From: Hofstenia miamia
Lineage: Eukaryota; Xenacoelomorpha; Acoela; Hofsteniidae
Assembly: GCA_900660155.1 (NCBI GenBank)
Contig: CABFPE010000148.1
Coordinates: forward strand, 2,368 to 66,367
DNA length: 64,000 bases
Direction of reading: 5' to 3'
Below the pieces are notes generated by a model that saw only the letters and a program-made list of their open reading frames with translations, was not told the origin of the DNA and did not search any database. Positions within the stretch are counted from its first letter, which is position 1. Each line of letters begins with the position of its first letter. Position numbers and translations under genes: made by a program. This document shows, in pieces, positions 36,262 through 49,325 of this stretch.

Positions 36262-36830
36262 ATAATCAATTCTGACGTTTACTTATCATCCAGAAAAGCA
36301 TCTATGATCAATCCCTGTCAGGAAGGTTTTGTCTGACATTTCACTATTGCATATTATGTTGTTGATCTCTTAAAGATCTTGCAAGGATATTTAAAAATCT
36401 TATTCCCGACGATGATTTTTCAATTTTCAATATAAAAATTGAAAGTGTCTATTTCAAACACGTTTTACACCAAAACCTATTAATCTATAAAACCATCTAT
36501 GCTGATTTATTGCTGACTAAGCCTTTATGTTTAAATCGCGCTATTTTACTTTGTTGTAAAGCATGTAATGAAGTGACAAATTGAATTATCGCACAACACA
36601 TATTTTGAAGCACATCAATTTAGTTTTCCTCCGCTTAGTGGTGTGCAATTAAAATTATTCAAATTTCTTGAGATGGGAATATGAAATGACATTTGATTAT
36701 AAATATTAAAGGCACTCCGAATTCAGTTAAGGACTCAGTGCGCTTAACTGATTGTTTATTCTAAATAAATTCTTGTAGATACTAGGTATTTACTGAAATT
36801 AAACATAGTATCCATAATTTTTAATACTTT
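36262..36830 (+). repeat. 569-bp direct duplication, first copy (second at 36914-37482)
   Basis: ATAATCAATTCTGACGTTTA opens both copies and ATTTTTAATACTTT closes both. I see no difference between them. The 83 bp between the copies includes three runs of TTAGATGTATG. Since the first copy directly follows a one-base gap (36261), it is more likely an unmerged contig end than a true duplication. Neither copy has a coding frame. Confidence 0.85.
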
Positions 36831-37482
36831 TTTAGATGTATGTCAAAATTTAGATGTATGTCAAATTTAGATGTATGAATTTTGCTATGTTAATACATTA
36901 GTGAGACAATGAAATAATCAATTCTGACGTTTACTTATCATCCAGAAAAGCATCTATGATCAATCCCTGTCAGGAAGGTTTTGTCTGACATTTCACTATT
37001 GCATATTATGTTGTTGATCTCTTAAAGATCTTGCAAGGATATTTAAAAATCTTATTCCCGACGATGATTTTTCAATTTTCAATATAAAAATTGAAAGTGT
37101 CTATTTCAAACACGTTTTACACCAAAACCTATTAATCTATAAAACCATCTATGCTGATTTATTGCTGACTAAGCCTTTATGTTTAAATCGCGCTATTTTA
37201 CTTTGTTGTAAAGCATGTAATGAAGTGACAAATTGAATTATCGCACAACACATATTTTGAAGCACATCAATTTAGTTTTCCTCCGCTTAGTGGTGTGCAA
37301 TTAAAATTATTCAAATTTCTTGAGATGGGAATATGAAATGACATTTGATTATAAATATTAAAGGCACTCCGAATTCAGTTAAGGACTCAGTGCGCTTAAC
37401 TGATTGTTTATTCTAAATAAATTCTTGTAGATACTAGGTATTTACTGAAATTAAACATAGTATCCATAATTTTTAATACTTT

Positions 37483-38800
37483 AATATCGAATAATTGTAA
37501 CGGCAAATATGTAAAGCTAGGATGCTTTTGCAATTGGCTCTTCATCATGACAATATAATTATACGCTATTACATCTATTACATCTACTTTATACTTTATT
37601 TTAATGCAGCAGCAAGTATTCTATACTGCCTTCATTTATGGTTTTTTGGCTTAAGGCAAAATTTGTCAGGCCCCGAGCAATAGTGAATTGATCTCGTCTA
37701 TTAAATGTTTTATTTTTCATAGTTCATGAAGGTGTTGTGAAATTCCTTTTTTTAAGGGACCTGCAAGAATAAGCGGGTATTCTTCTTTTCTTCTGACTTG
37801 TCTTTTTAGAAATAAGAGCACATTTTTGGGGTGATCTTACCAAAAATAGTTTTTTTCTCGATTTTTACATAGTTTTACATAAAAAAATATCTAATGGACA
37901 TGGCTTTTTCAAAAATATAAGTTAATATATATATTCTACCTTATATTGACTGCCCAAATTCCCCCTTTTAACTTCAAAAATTTTTCAATAAAAGCTTTCT
38001 ATCATATTTTATACAATCTTTTCTTCAACTAAATAAAAAGCAATTTGAGAGTAATTCATTTCGATAATCGCAAAAACAAAGAAGGCCAATTCACCCCTTA
38101 CGATAATTTGTTCAGCAATGGGAAACCTCATCTTTCATAAGTCGCAATGAAAAAATACATGTAAGAATCTAATACTAGACTATTTGCCGAATTCAAAATG
38201 TCCGGAAAAATGAGAGGTAAATCTCACTTGATGTAATAATTTTGTCTTAATACATTCCCACCTATATAGCATGACCATTGTTGGAAGGGCACTCCGCTCA
38301 AGAATTTGCAATTTTATAACACGCTTTAAATGTTTGGTTTTATTCATAAAATGATTTTCAGATCAAAATACATACTTACATTAAGAATAGAAAGAGGTCT
38401 TCAAAGAAAAAATATTTAACACCGTTACCCGAACTTTAAATTCCTTCCCGAAAGAGATAAAGAAATTGAAAGCTTTTAAAAATCACAAAATACGCATAAA
38501 ACAATATACAAATTGATGGCTTTATTGTTCAAATAGTGCAACAAACTTTCTGCTTTTCTTGTAAAATATGTCTAAAAATCAAAATTGCCCATATTGCGTT
38601 TGAAAGCGATGTCAAGGTGTCAGCATGTATAGCAAAATCTCTCAATTCCTTGAAATTGTCCAAGTAGATGAGTTTCTCTTCAAATTTCAGATTGCGGCCA
38701 TTCTTCTTCGAGAATACAGTGACTGCTCATAATCATCTGCAAATTCCTCAAGAACAGGAACCTATGTACTCTCAACTCTACTGAAAACGAAGGTTGGCAA
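37483..38800. other. Stretch without recognisable genes
   Basis: AT-rich with poly-T runs, and no recognised exon, RNA gene or element end. A short GTCAGGCCCC-like segment at 37665 recalls transposon ends but has no partner. Confidence 0.45.
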
Positions 38801-38805
38801 CTTGC

Positions 38806-39066
38806 ATATTAATGCAAACCTGGCATCACCACACTTCGGCAATTGAGTGGTGAACGCATTCGGAAATCATGAGATAAATCGATGGCATGTCAAGCCTTGT
38901 CGTCCACACTCACCTGATTTGAACAATCAGGATTTTGGTTGCGGGATGGTTGAATGCGAAAATTTACTACCGTCATAAATCACAGAGACTGCCGCAATAC
39001 TGACAAATTACAATGTGCGTCTGCAGTGCAGACAAAAGAAGAATTTTCGGAATTATTTGATGATTG
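38806..39066 (+). pseudogene. Tc1/mariner transposase C-terminal fragment
   Basis: The + frame reads NLASPHFGN, a stop, VVNAFGNHEINRWHVKPCR, then PHSPDLNNQDFGCG. P-x-S-P-D-L-N-x-x-D-F is the most conserved transposase block of this superfamily and contains the last catalytic acid of its D-D-D/E triad. ASPH-x upstream corresponds to the D-x-A-x-x-H strand with the aspartate missing. It continues to a stop near 39066. Stops show it is dead. Confidence 0.65.
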
Positions 39067-39544
39067 AATGCAGCTATTGATTATGATGGTGATACTTTTG
39101 AGAATTTTGTTTGAACAATATCAATTTTTCGATTTTTTGTGCTTATTCATAAATTTTCCATTCTGTTACACTATAAAACGTAGTTTGTTACATGTATTTT
39201 CCTGTTGGAATATTGAATTAAAAAGAATACTAAAGATTTACGTACTGGTAATTTCTTTATTAATGTACAATGTTGTACTGCAACTTGAATTTCGAATTTT
39301 TACTCTACATCTGCAGACATGTAATAGTATTATGCTTACATGCTTGGCATGCATGCTCTATCAGGGGCACAACTAACTTCAAATTTTTGAAGGGACACAT
39401 TGTTTTAGTACAAATTAAGCCGATGCTAAGTTGGAGATTTTCATTCAAACCTTTGTCCGCAATTATTTCATGTAAAATCTTGACTAAATTCGCTAGTACA
39501 TAATGAATTTTTTATGTAATAGGACATAAATGCATTTAAAATAG

Positions 39545-40440
39545 ATACAGGGTGAATCATAAGTCAAATCCATTTTACTTATAAAAATATCGACATTTAT
39601 TTGTTGGTTTATTTGTAATTTTTACAAGAATTGCCATGGAGCCATACATTCGGTATAGCAAATATCAACCTAGTAAAAATTGACTGCAATGAAATGAAAC
39701 ATCATTGAATACACAAAGGGATTTACTTATGTCACAAAAAACTTTCTAACAGCCCACAATTTTTCTGAATTTAAATGTTACATCTTTAATCAAGATATTA
39801 ACAGTGATGCAAATCATATATATTTCATACATCAATTTTCTGAACGATTGTGTCCTTCAGGTCATCGAGATTTTGTGATATGAAGCCATGTTAGACACAC
39901 ACCTGCAATACACCCCTTCATAACAATCGATTGGAGATAGATCTGGTGATATTGGTGGCCATTATAGTCTCAAAGCACCTCGAAATGGTGCGATTTGTCA
40001 GCAGCTGTTTTTGGAGGAATTCTCTGGATAAAAGAGAGAAATGAGTTACAGGCATTTTTCTTTACTGAAACAGTGAATCAAATCAACATTAATATTTAAA
40101 CATGTTACGCATGTCTGGCATCAACTAAAGATGTAGTGAAAACTGTCATCTGTAATTTTTCAGGAAGATGATGCTCCAATGTAACTACGATGGCCACCAA
40201 GATAGCCAGATCCATCTACAGTGGATTATCTGTGGGCGTATTGAAAGCACGTGTCTACCATGGTTTTATACCACAAAATCTATATTGATTGAAGGACAAA
40301 ATCATTCTGAAAATAATATAAGTGATATTCGAAAACTCTCAACATCTGCACCAACAAACCTCTCTGGGATGAAGCTGAAAAACTTCTGCATTTAGATTAT
40401 TAACAACTTCCAGAATTGGTAATGATAAACGTAATTTTAT
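39545..40440 (+). mobile_element. Second mariner-like remnant
   Basis: ACAGGGTGAATCATAAG at 39548 looks like the left end of a mariner-type element. Transposase-like remains follow at 40160-40400, in which a broken WPPR-x-PD block is followed by VDYLWAY and, in another frame, RVYHGF (compare the common W-P-P-R-S-P-D-L-x-x-x-D-F-x-L-W-G and V-Y). No right end could be matched. Distinct from the fragment at 38806 because both carry the same conserved block. Confidence 0.45.
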
Positions 40441-41398
40441 CCACGCACTGATCATTATAGAGTACTAGATTTCAATTGTGAAGCAATCAAATATATTTAA
40501 ATAATTCGTTTCTATATTACATTCTTACATACATTATTTATATTCTAGTTAATAGATAGTGAAAGGGGGGTACATAATAAAAAATACAACAGTAAATTTC
40601 ATCCTAGTTTATTTTCTAATGATTTCAAGAACATTTCAAATATGCGAGAATGTTCCTCTTTAAAAGGCATCTCAGATAGTTGAAGCTGAATCACTTTTAT
40701 AAAAATCTCTAATCAATTCAAAATTTAAGAGGGCCACGTACCCCTGTGCTCTATAGTTAATTGTTTCATTATTACTGTGCATTTGGCATCATTTATGCAT
40801 TGGGTTTATCAAAACTATCAACATACAAAAACAAAAATCAATAAAAACATGTAAAATTAAATATTTTAGAAAAAGGCATTAGACTTTTCAAATTCCATAC
40901 TGACGTCATCAAGGATGTAAATACTCCCGGAAAACTTCCAAAACATCTTATCAATGATAGTTTGTTGATTTCAGTTACGAGTTGAAAAAAACTAGAAAAT
41001 AAAATAATTTTTGTTTTGTACGTTTTGTAACAGAGGGTTCCCAACATTATGGCAAATTTGAGTTCAAAACTTTATTGCTTTTGAAGGGGATCGAAAATTC
41101 AATTTTTATGTAAAACTGCATTACATCAGGGTGCTCAAAAGTACCTTTTCAAACATTGCCAAAATAAGGGCAACTCTAATGGACGTGTTTAAATACGTTT
41201 ATATTTCCAAAACCAATTCGGTTTGCACTGGAAAGAAACTGCTCTTTAAGTCCGTTCTACTTAACAAAACATTTTTGAATATACTTTTGTGATCACGTTT
41301 CGCATTACGAGTCCTGCAGTCGTTATGGTGCCTGCCCTTTGTCCGACGCAGATAGATCCTGCCGTATTCTTTTTGTTTTGCATATTAAAAAATATTCA

Positions 41399-43266
41399 CT
41401 TAAGGCGTCGCGCGCACTAGTGATTTTTAATAAACGTAAATACGAAACTATTTAGTTTACAAAATAGAACAGTGCTTTCTTTACGTCAACGCGCACTAGC
41501 AATTTATTGATCACAGAAATTAAAAAATTCCCTCTTGATCTATTTTCGCGTTGATTAAATTGTTGACACATAAAATAGAACATAGCGTTTTCAATGGACG
41601 TGCGCGCACTGCAATTAATTATTTGAACAATTCGAACGATGAGAGGCATTGATTCATTCAGAAGCGAGCTTCGAATTATAATTTATAGTTAAAGAATTAT
41701 TCTTACAAAAGTTTAAAGAAAAATTATAGCCATAGCATTATAAAAAGGAGTTTTACTGAAATTTAAACTGAATTAATTGATTTGGAAAGAAGAATCAAGC
41801 TATTATTTAGTTCATTTGCTGTATTCAGGAGTGTTAAAAAATTAAGTGCACTATTATTTTTATTAAATATATTTAAAAAATGAATAAGTGCACTTTCCAA
41901 TTAAAAAAAATAAATTATTGCATTTAAATTTTACTGCCACGAATTTCGCGTCAAATGTAGCCAAACAAAAGTTGGTCACCTTCTATAATATTAGGTTCCT
42001 GTGTACTATAGATGCACTTTGCATGTATCAAGCACTAAGTAAGTCAGAATGCACAAAATGATGAGGACCATTTGTTGTCCATAGCTCTAAGTCAAACGTA
42101 AAATTCACCATTTTCTTTTTAGTAGCGCCTCTTTTCCAAAGATACAGCCTAATATACACTTAATCCAAATGCTATTCATTTGCTTCACACATTGAACTTA
42201 AAATCTGTAAAATGTATTAAAAATCCGAGTTAGATAATTAAAAATAAAATAAATTCTTGATAATTGGCTTCACCACAACCATACTGAAAGCAAGAGATGA
42301 TAAACTCCACAATTTAACAAATTTGTTTACTACTGGAAAAGTGTAAAGAATAAGTGTAGTTGGTACACTTAATAAATTCACTATTAGTTTAGTGTAAAAT
42401 ACACTTATAGCACCTATTATAGTGCATTTATTTTTGACACAATAAATTTATTAAAACCCTGTCTGTACTAAATACCTGCTTCTCTGCCTGATAGTAAGTA
42501 AATGCAAGATTTTATCACATTGTATCTGTATAATCTAATTTTTGAAAATGCAAAACATGTTTTTCATGTTACTACCATTGGCGTCATGATAAATGTGGGG
42601 CCTGGTACAAGATGTCAATTCAGGGCCCAACCAGAAAACTCCCAAATGTATGTAAACAATTTTCAATAGCCGCTTTGGTGTATACTATATACTACTAAAC
42701 ATTTTGTACCTGTAAATTGATTGGACCTCCAAAATAGTTTAAAATTGTTTATTAAAGATTTTATTCCAATATTGGGGCTCAATTTTTGCCTATATTTAAA
42801 TAATTATTTTGTTATTTTGATATGTTTTAAAGTTGTGGCCCCAAAATTGTTTAAAATTGACTATAATAAGTTTTAATTCTATTTTTGGAGAATAAAAAAA
42901 CGTATCGCACAGTGCGGTCGCACCCCTCAGTGACGTTTCTTGTAACTATGACACGGTTCCAACCAATGAGACAGAAAAATTTCTTTAGGAAAATTTGTAT
43001 TTGCATAATGTTATTCGAAAGTAATTAAAGAACATCATAGGGGGTTCATGTTCCCACAGTCTATCTAGAATAGTCCCTTACGCCTTTTTTGGTAATTCAT
43101 TTAATGCTTTAAGACATGCCTTGTCGTAATGAAATCCATTTTTAAATGAACAATTGAGCAAATTGAAAATCACTAGTGCGCGCTTAACAAAATGTTGATA
43201 AACTATTTAATTTGTAAATTATTTAGTTGTGAAATTAAATAATCAACAGTGCGCGCTTAGCCTAAG
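41399..43266. mobile_element. 1.9-kb inverted-repeat element with GCGCGCACT arrays
   Basis: The left border CTTAAGGCGTCGCGCGCAC and the right border reverse-complemented CTTAGGCTAAGCGCGCACT are related. On each side the GCGCGCACTAGTGATTTT-type word recurs two or three times: about 41409, 41490 and 41600 on the left, 43170 and 43250 on the right in inverse orientation. Follow-on sequence (CTATTTAGTTTACAAA) is also shared. No transposase is visible inside and no clear target duplication flanks it. Probably a non-autonomous DNA transposon; the superfamily is not certain. A possible smaller element end lies inside at 42577 (GGCGTCATGA). Confidence 0.55.
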
Positions 43267-43621
43267 CGAAATAAACTATTTAGCGTAACAGTATATGCTT
43301 AATTAAATCTAATAAAAATAGGAATTTCGGAAATAATTATAGAAGTGATAGAAATCGGACTACTATGGATTATAAGAACTAAGTAATAAATTTATGTACC
43401 ATCTTCTTGAGCTTAACATTGAGCATACTGAAATTGTGATGCTATGTAAAACTTCAATACAATTCCCAAGAATATCATTTAGGTTAACTAAAGTGAATTT
43501 TGATTAATACTTCAACTAGAAGATTTTTTCAGTTGTGTAACTTAATATTCAAAAATCAATCTCTTGCCATTCAGTATTTAAAAATTTTACATTTCAAATT
43601 TGCAAAAGATTTATAAAATTT

Positions 43622-43839
43622 TCAACTATCAAATTCGGTCTCTGGCAATGCAAACTTATTCTTGATTTCAATATTGTCAAATTCGGAAGACTCCGAATAT
43701 TGCTGTTCAGATGATGTTTCACTCTCATCAGTAAAGTCGGCATCAGTTAGCTTGACATTGTCAACATTGAACTTTAGCAAAGATTCCAGCAAATTTTTAG
43801 TTTCTTCATGCGATTCATACAAATCTAAACAAAATGAAT
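43622..43839 (-). CDS. Candidate terminal exon of an unknown gene (acidic tail)
   Basis: On the minus strand a strong acceptor (TTTTGTTTAG) at 43840 is followed by an open frame of 72 codons. It begins DLYESHEETKNLLESLLKF, runs through an acid- and serine-rich SETSSEQQYSESSEF and ends at a TAG/TGA region near 43622. Codon content is unlike the surrounding AT-rich junk. No upstream exon could be joined to it; a pogo element occupies the next 1.5 kb upstream on that strand. It may be a real last exon or a chance frame. Confidence 0.3.
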
Positions 43840-44046
43840 TTATTGATAACAAAAAGATATAATAAAATGGCACATACAATCGCAAATAACTACTTTGAAA
43901 TGCAAAATTTATGTAATTAATTTATACTTTCATTAAGGGGATAGTAAAAAGGAATTGTAAAATATATAGTGAATAATTTTTAACAAATTTGTTTGTAATT
44001 ATAAATTTTATGAAGGTAAACTAGAATAAGAGGAGACAGAACCAAT

Positions 44047-45612
44047 TACCGTAAGATGGGGTAACTCTGCCACAATGGGGGTAACACTGCCACCCGGAAG
44101 ACTGTCATTCTAATGTTGTTGACTGCTGATCTCTGATTGGCTGTTCATCTCTCAACTTTCAATCGTCTGTTATCGATGATGTTCCCAACCCGTGAACAGT
44201 CATTACATCAATCATGCCGAGGAACTACGTACGAAAACAAGATGGTCGTCCATATAGACTGTGGAGTGATGAACAAATGAGCAAAGCTATGCAAGAGGTA
44301 GAAGATGGCTCCAAAAGCATCAAGCAGTCCGCTGCAGATAACAATGTTCTGAGGCGAACACATTAAGTTCCCGGTTTTATGGAAGACACCAATCTAAGGT
44401 GGGTCGACCATCGGTTTTAGATGCTGTCGCTGATTTGGGTTATCCCATATCAGTCATCGACTTGAGAATTATCATCAAATCTTTCTTAGACAAGTTTGGG
44501 CGAGTGGAATCAAGATTCCAGAATAATCTAACAGGTATATACTGTGTTCGGTCATTCATGACTCGTTATAGCATTGTGTTTCAGAGTCAGTAACATCAAA
44601 AGAGCCCGCTCTTGAGTCGATCCAGAGGAGATCAAAGAGTATTTTTCCAATTTATCTAATGTTATGGAGAACATAATGCCAAGTCAGATAGTCAACTATG
44701 ATGAGACTAACCTTTCTGATGATCCTGGGTCGAAGAAGGTACTCGTAAGGAGAGGAACTCGTCGTGTAGAGTTGTGAAAGAACACTCCAATACATTGGTC
44801 TCTATAATGGTTTGTGGTTGTGGAGATGGAACGTTGCTTCCACCAATGGTTGTATATAGCGAGACAAATATTTATGAGAACTGGTGCAGCAGAGGTCCTT
44901 CAGATACCCTGTATGATTCCACAGAATGCGGCTGGTTTGATTCAAGGACATTTGCTCGTTGGTTCAAATGTGGATTCCTAGAATTCGTGAAGAAGAGACT
45001 TTCTCTAGATGGAAAAGTCAAAATTCTGATTGGCAACAATTTAGCCTGTTATTTTGGCGACGAATTTTGGACCAATGGCGCAGAATCGGCAGTATTCCCA
45101 TAGAACAATTTCCAACATTTCTCCATAGGTCGCGGTCGCAATACACAATCAACGCAGAGAATCTTCAATCAACATTCAGAGCAACTGGTCTTGTACCATT
45201 TGATGAATGTGTAGTGTTGAGCAGACTTCCCGGTCAGACTAACCTAGTGAAATGGTGAATGTGCTCAATGAAATTGTTTTTGAAAGAAAATCGAGGTTGG
45301 GGAACGACTGAGAAGCCTAAAATCAAGCGTAGAAGGAACATACAACCAGGTAAAGATATTACAATAACCATTGATTGAATTTGTACTAATACAGAATTGC
45401 TTTGGAATAGGCCTATGTTCTCCTTTGTCTCATTATTATACAATTCAACCAAATAATATAACTGTCTGTAGCAAAACTCATCAACGTACATATCTAAGGG
45501 ATATGTGAAACTTCGTAGACACATTGATCAATTATAGTTATCAGTAAAAAGACTTTTAATTGTATTCTATGAATTATTTCAATGTAGTAGCAGAGTTACC
45601 CTATATTCTGAG
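44047..45612 (+). mobile_element. pogo/Tigger-type DNA transposon, decayed
   Basis: The ends are inverted around GGGTAACTCTGCYAC (left 44059, right ending near 45603), and a TA lies just outside the left end (44047-44048). Inside is a transposase in three or four frames. A Psq-type helix-turn-helix starts MPRNYVRKQDGRPYRLWSDE (44214). The CENP-B-type HTH part has DLRIIIKSFLDKFGRVESRF (44460), and the DDE part starts YDETNLSDDPGSKK (44700) and continues IMVCGCGDGTLLPPMVVYSE and KILIGNNLACYF. A C-terminal FRATGLVPFD lies at 45178. The element lacks the segment with the third catalytic residue. Confidence 0.85.
44214..45258 (+). pseudogene. pogo-type transposase (HTH_psq, HTH_Tnp_Tc5-like, DDE_1), broken
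   Basis: It matches the family from the start methionine. Breaks seen: a stop at about 44366 after the Psq domain, a stop after VFQSQ (44592), a stop after RRVEL (44778), then a further frame change near 45070 with loss of the segment containing the third acid. The first catalytic aspartate is present in YDETN. The second is asparagine in LIGNNL, where the family has LIGDNL, so the enzyme would be inactive even without the stops. The region 44774-45103 is the longest clean frame. Confidence 0.8.
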
Positions 45613-48600
45613 AAGTCACTAGCCTATTTTATGACCTAAATATGTGCTTGAATCTGACCTCATCTTATCTGCGATAAGATTATAAAAATAACCTATTTTC
45701 CATTTATTATTTCGAAATTACACTACCTTAACCCACAAATGGAAACGTATAATAATTTATCCTAAACGTTTTACAAAATGGTATCATATAATATTTTGGA
45801 GTAATGTACAATTGTTGTCTTCGCCTTTCCTTTTTTAGACGCGCGACATATAAAGATTCTTTGAATGCCTGAATCCACTTTAGTTTCAGTGATTTGTTTC
45901 TAATCAGGGTTTTCTTGTAAAAAACAATCGTTTCATACAAAAGTCGACATTGTATTTTTCTAAACTTCCTCACAGTTTGCCAATTCAGGAAATTTAAATT
46001 GCACTAAAAGCTCATATTAAGCATTTAAACACCATAGAATTTGTCGTAATTGTGCAATCTGCTTAATGTTAACATTTTTTTTCAAAGGTAAAAGTTAGTG
46101 CGACATCAAGTCACTTTAAAAATTTACACAAATTTATGAAAGGTTTCATTAATAAACATTATTGCACATGTGCATAAAAATGTAGAACTAAACTAACAAC
46201 AAATGCATAGAAAGTGTTTTGTGTTTCAATTTAGCATTTAGTCCTTGTAATCTCAATGTGTAAGTGTAGGCCTGAGGACTGGCCCAAGCCTAGCGGTGTC
46301 ACTGCGACAACCCCTGACTTCCCACTGCACGCCTGGACGTAACTTGCATGGTATATTTACAAAAAACATAATAGTGAGGTTAGTTGTTGTTCGGATGGGC
46401 TTCAAACCGCCTTATTATATACACATTAGATATAGAAAGAACTTTAAAGATTTTTTTTTTACAAAAATCGGATTTTTCATTAAAAATATTTTGATTTACC
46501 TCAGGCATATTAACATTAATAATTGTATCACAAATGTTTACCATAACAGGGGAGTACATTTTCCAAATTCTCTAATAAGATTGAAAAAGGTTTTTAAAAA
46601 TGCGCACAAAACGGTTTCAGTAGAGGCCACTGCCTTAATATTTCCTGCTAACAGATATAAGAAATACATGATTGACAGAACATCCCAATTAACCGTATTT
46701 TCCACACGTTATTTTTGTCTGTTGAACGCATAAGACTCATTTAGCCTCCTAATAGAATTTTTTCTACTAAGTATTGTTCCATTGAACTACATTCGTTACT
46801 AAACAATCTGTTCCCTACAAAATAAGGCCTTTAGATAAGTGATGACGTCATTTAAATGATAGATAGCACTGTATTTTTTGAGTAGGCTAAAATTGTGATA
46901 CTTTCGGAGCTGACAAAACCTGTTTGATGTATTTATCTTAACCCTTTTACTAAACAACAGATATAAAAGGTCGACATGGCGAACAAAACAGTAGTCTCAT
47001 GTAAAAACGCAATCTGGCATAATCAAAATTTTGAAAATATAGTTTTTGCAAAAGTCATGTAACAAGAGAACGGGTGGATGAATTTGCTTCAAATATTGTC
47101 AAAATACTTCTCAAACAACAAAAGCAAGTCATGAAAGCGCAAACATGCGGGGTTTTTTAAAAAGCTAAAATTCGAACCTCCATTTAATGTTAACTATATA
47201 GTGTGATAAACAGCTTGAAAAAGAACGTACATACAATTTTTCAGAGTATTAAATATTATATTCTTATTGAAATCTATTTAACAATTAATGTATTGTTGAC
47301 ATTGATATGATGAAACTAAGAACTTTATCACATACAAAGCTAGATGAAAAAGGAGTAATAAAAAATCCTATTCTTCGTCTTGGGGGAAGGATTAACGCTG
47401 CACAAAATTTTTAGGGATTATTTTTATATTTAGAATAGAGAAAGGTTTTCCAAGCAGAATGTAATGGTTGATGAAGACTACAATGTTAGAAATTCAAATG
47501 ATTTCTTCAAAAAATATTTAAATGCTCAGAACTCATTAGACCCCTGCGCCGTTTATTTTCTCGTAATCGGCGGAGTAGGCGCCAATCGCATGAAGGTACT
47601 TTTGGTACTTTTAAACAATTAACTTCAAATTATGTAAGAATAATGATTAATTAAAAATATTTTACCAAGTTTATATGATATTGTAAACTCTAAAACAACT
47701 ATGAATCTCTGGTATAATAATTTATTTCAAATTCATCAACAATTGCGACAAGCTACAAAATTAAAATTATTCCAGTACAAATGATTAAATAGAAATATTT
47801 AACCAGAGTTATTCGATATACAAAGCCCAAACATAATTTAAAGCCTTGGAACAAAATCTAATATAATATTTGAGTTTTTATAATCCAAACAATTAGATAT
47901 AAAATGACGCCGAAATTCGCGGACAGGTTTCGGTGGCGAAGGGGTCTAGAATTCATTAGCCAATAAAGATATCCAAAATCAGAATACATCAAAAATAGAG
48001 AAGTTTCTTCTTCACGTATCCATTTAAAATTAGCTTAGTTCATCTATGTTATAATATGACCCAGTCGCAAAAATCTCTCATCTTGCCTACTTCACAAATT
48101 AATGAAGCTCTACTGAAAGAGAAATAGTTAGGCTTAATTGCTGCGGTCATGGTTTTCAGAGTTGAAACTAGGTTTAGACGGATATGGGAAGCGTTTTGCA
48201 GCTTTAGTAAAGGAGAAATTACTGGGTTTGGGTTTGAGTGTGACCCGAATAACAAGTTCTAACCTTGCAATAATACAGATAGATCATAGATGTTAACATC
48301 ATATTCTAGATAGAATCCTACGATTACTCAATCCAATCCAATAGTTGAAATTGCAGGCTTCCCAATTACCAAATAGAACAGAAATTGTTAGAGAAACTGA
48401 AGGAAGTTGTGAAGACATGAAAGTTGGTTATTGCTACCAGTTCTTAGATGATATTTTGGTAGTCTTATAGGAAGATACAGAAGTAAATTTCAAACTAGTC
48501 TCTTTTCAAACCTATATTAAATAAATAAAATTCCTTGAATCTTAAATACAAAAAATTGGTTGAGGGCTTGAACTTTTTTTGAAATTTACTTTAAAAACTA

Positions 48601-49290
48601 ACATTTTCCCTTTTATTTGCAAACCTCATCCCATGATAAATGAGGAGATTTTTTAGAAAGTCATTAGTCTAGCTTATATACATGACATGTGTCTATTACC
48701 CAAGTATTCATAAAAAACATAAAATATTATATTTCTAAATTTCCTACATTTCACAGGAAGCGGTGAATACATTTCTTTTGGTGAAATCACACCCAGCCCT
48801 AAAGATCCTAATTGCAAATAAAATTGTTAAAGCTTTGTTGATTAGAATGTTCAGACATGGAGTACAATCTTAGTTCAAACTTAGGTAAATTCTCTTAATA
48901 GAAAAAAGTTGGGAATATTGGGGTCAAAGCATTTTCCAGACAACAAATATATCATAGACTGATTGGAAATTTAATTTCGTAAGTATAAGTGTTTTAAAAA
49001 ATGCGCTAAAGGGAGTGAGTTGTTCGAAATTGGCAATGGTTGATGCAGCCACTTTCAAATATGTATGAAGCTAACAGTGGCAGGCAAGTGGATTGAACCG
49101 CAAGGAATACATTTAGATTAGATAATAAATTTGACGCAAAAAATAAAATTTCGAGACAGTTCCTGACACTAAAGGCATTTCAAGTCAGCAACTTTGAATT
49201 TAGTCGCATTTCAAATTCAAGACAGTTCCAGACGGCGGGGACACCCTGAAATGTCTTTGTTACTGTGACAGATATTCTCCTACTGAGATA
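45613..49290. other. Stretch without recognisable genes
   Basis: No gene is supported. A minus-strand frame at 45728-45973 contains SLKLKWIQAFKESLYVARLK, which looks like ordinary protein, but I could not tie it to a family or to splice sites. A slightly GC-rich patch lies at 46262-46345. The segment 49160-49290 (with GGGGACACCCTGAAATGT) looks like a retroelement 3' end, because it runs into an ATA array. Confidence 0.4.
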
Positions 49291-49292
49291 TT

Positions 49293-49325
49293 CAGTTATA
49301 ATAATAATAATAATAATAATAATAC
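49293..49325. repeat. (ATA)n array on the left of the LINE
   Basis: About nine ATA repeats directly before the truncated LINE. A second array lies directly after it (50399-50427). Confidence 0.9.

Noticed and set aside
42575-42960. Possible small element with GGCGTCATGA / ACGTCACTGA ends
   Set aside because: End similarity is short and the flanks do not match; kept only as a remark within the 41399-43266 element.
45728-45973. Minus-strand frame with a W-I-Q-A-F-K-E-S-L helix, like the last helix of a PH domain
   Set aside because: Only one helix-like segment fits, no convincing acceptor and donor pair keeps the frame, and no neighbouring exon could be linked.
46262-46345. GC-richer patch considered as an RNA gene
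   Set aside because: No tRNA-like or other recognisable fold, and no promoter box pattern.
47330-47410. Segment like the LGGR part of a BEL-type retroelement polyprotein
   Set aside because: Too short and isolated to support an element; no other part was seen nearby.
48410-48540. CYQFLDDILVVL, reminiscent of a reverse transcriptase catalytic box
   Set aside because: A single short motif with a stop behind it and no further reverse transcriptase blocks on either side.
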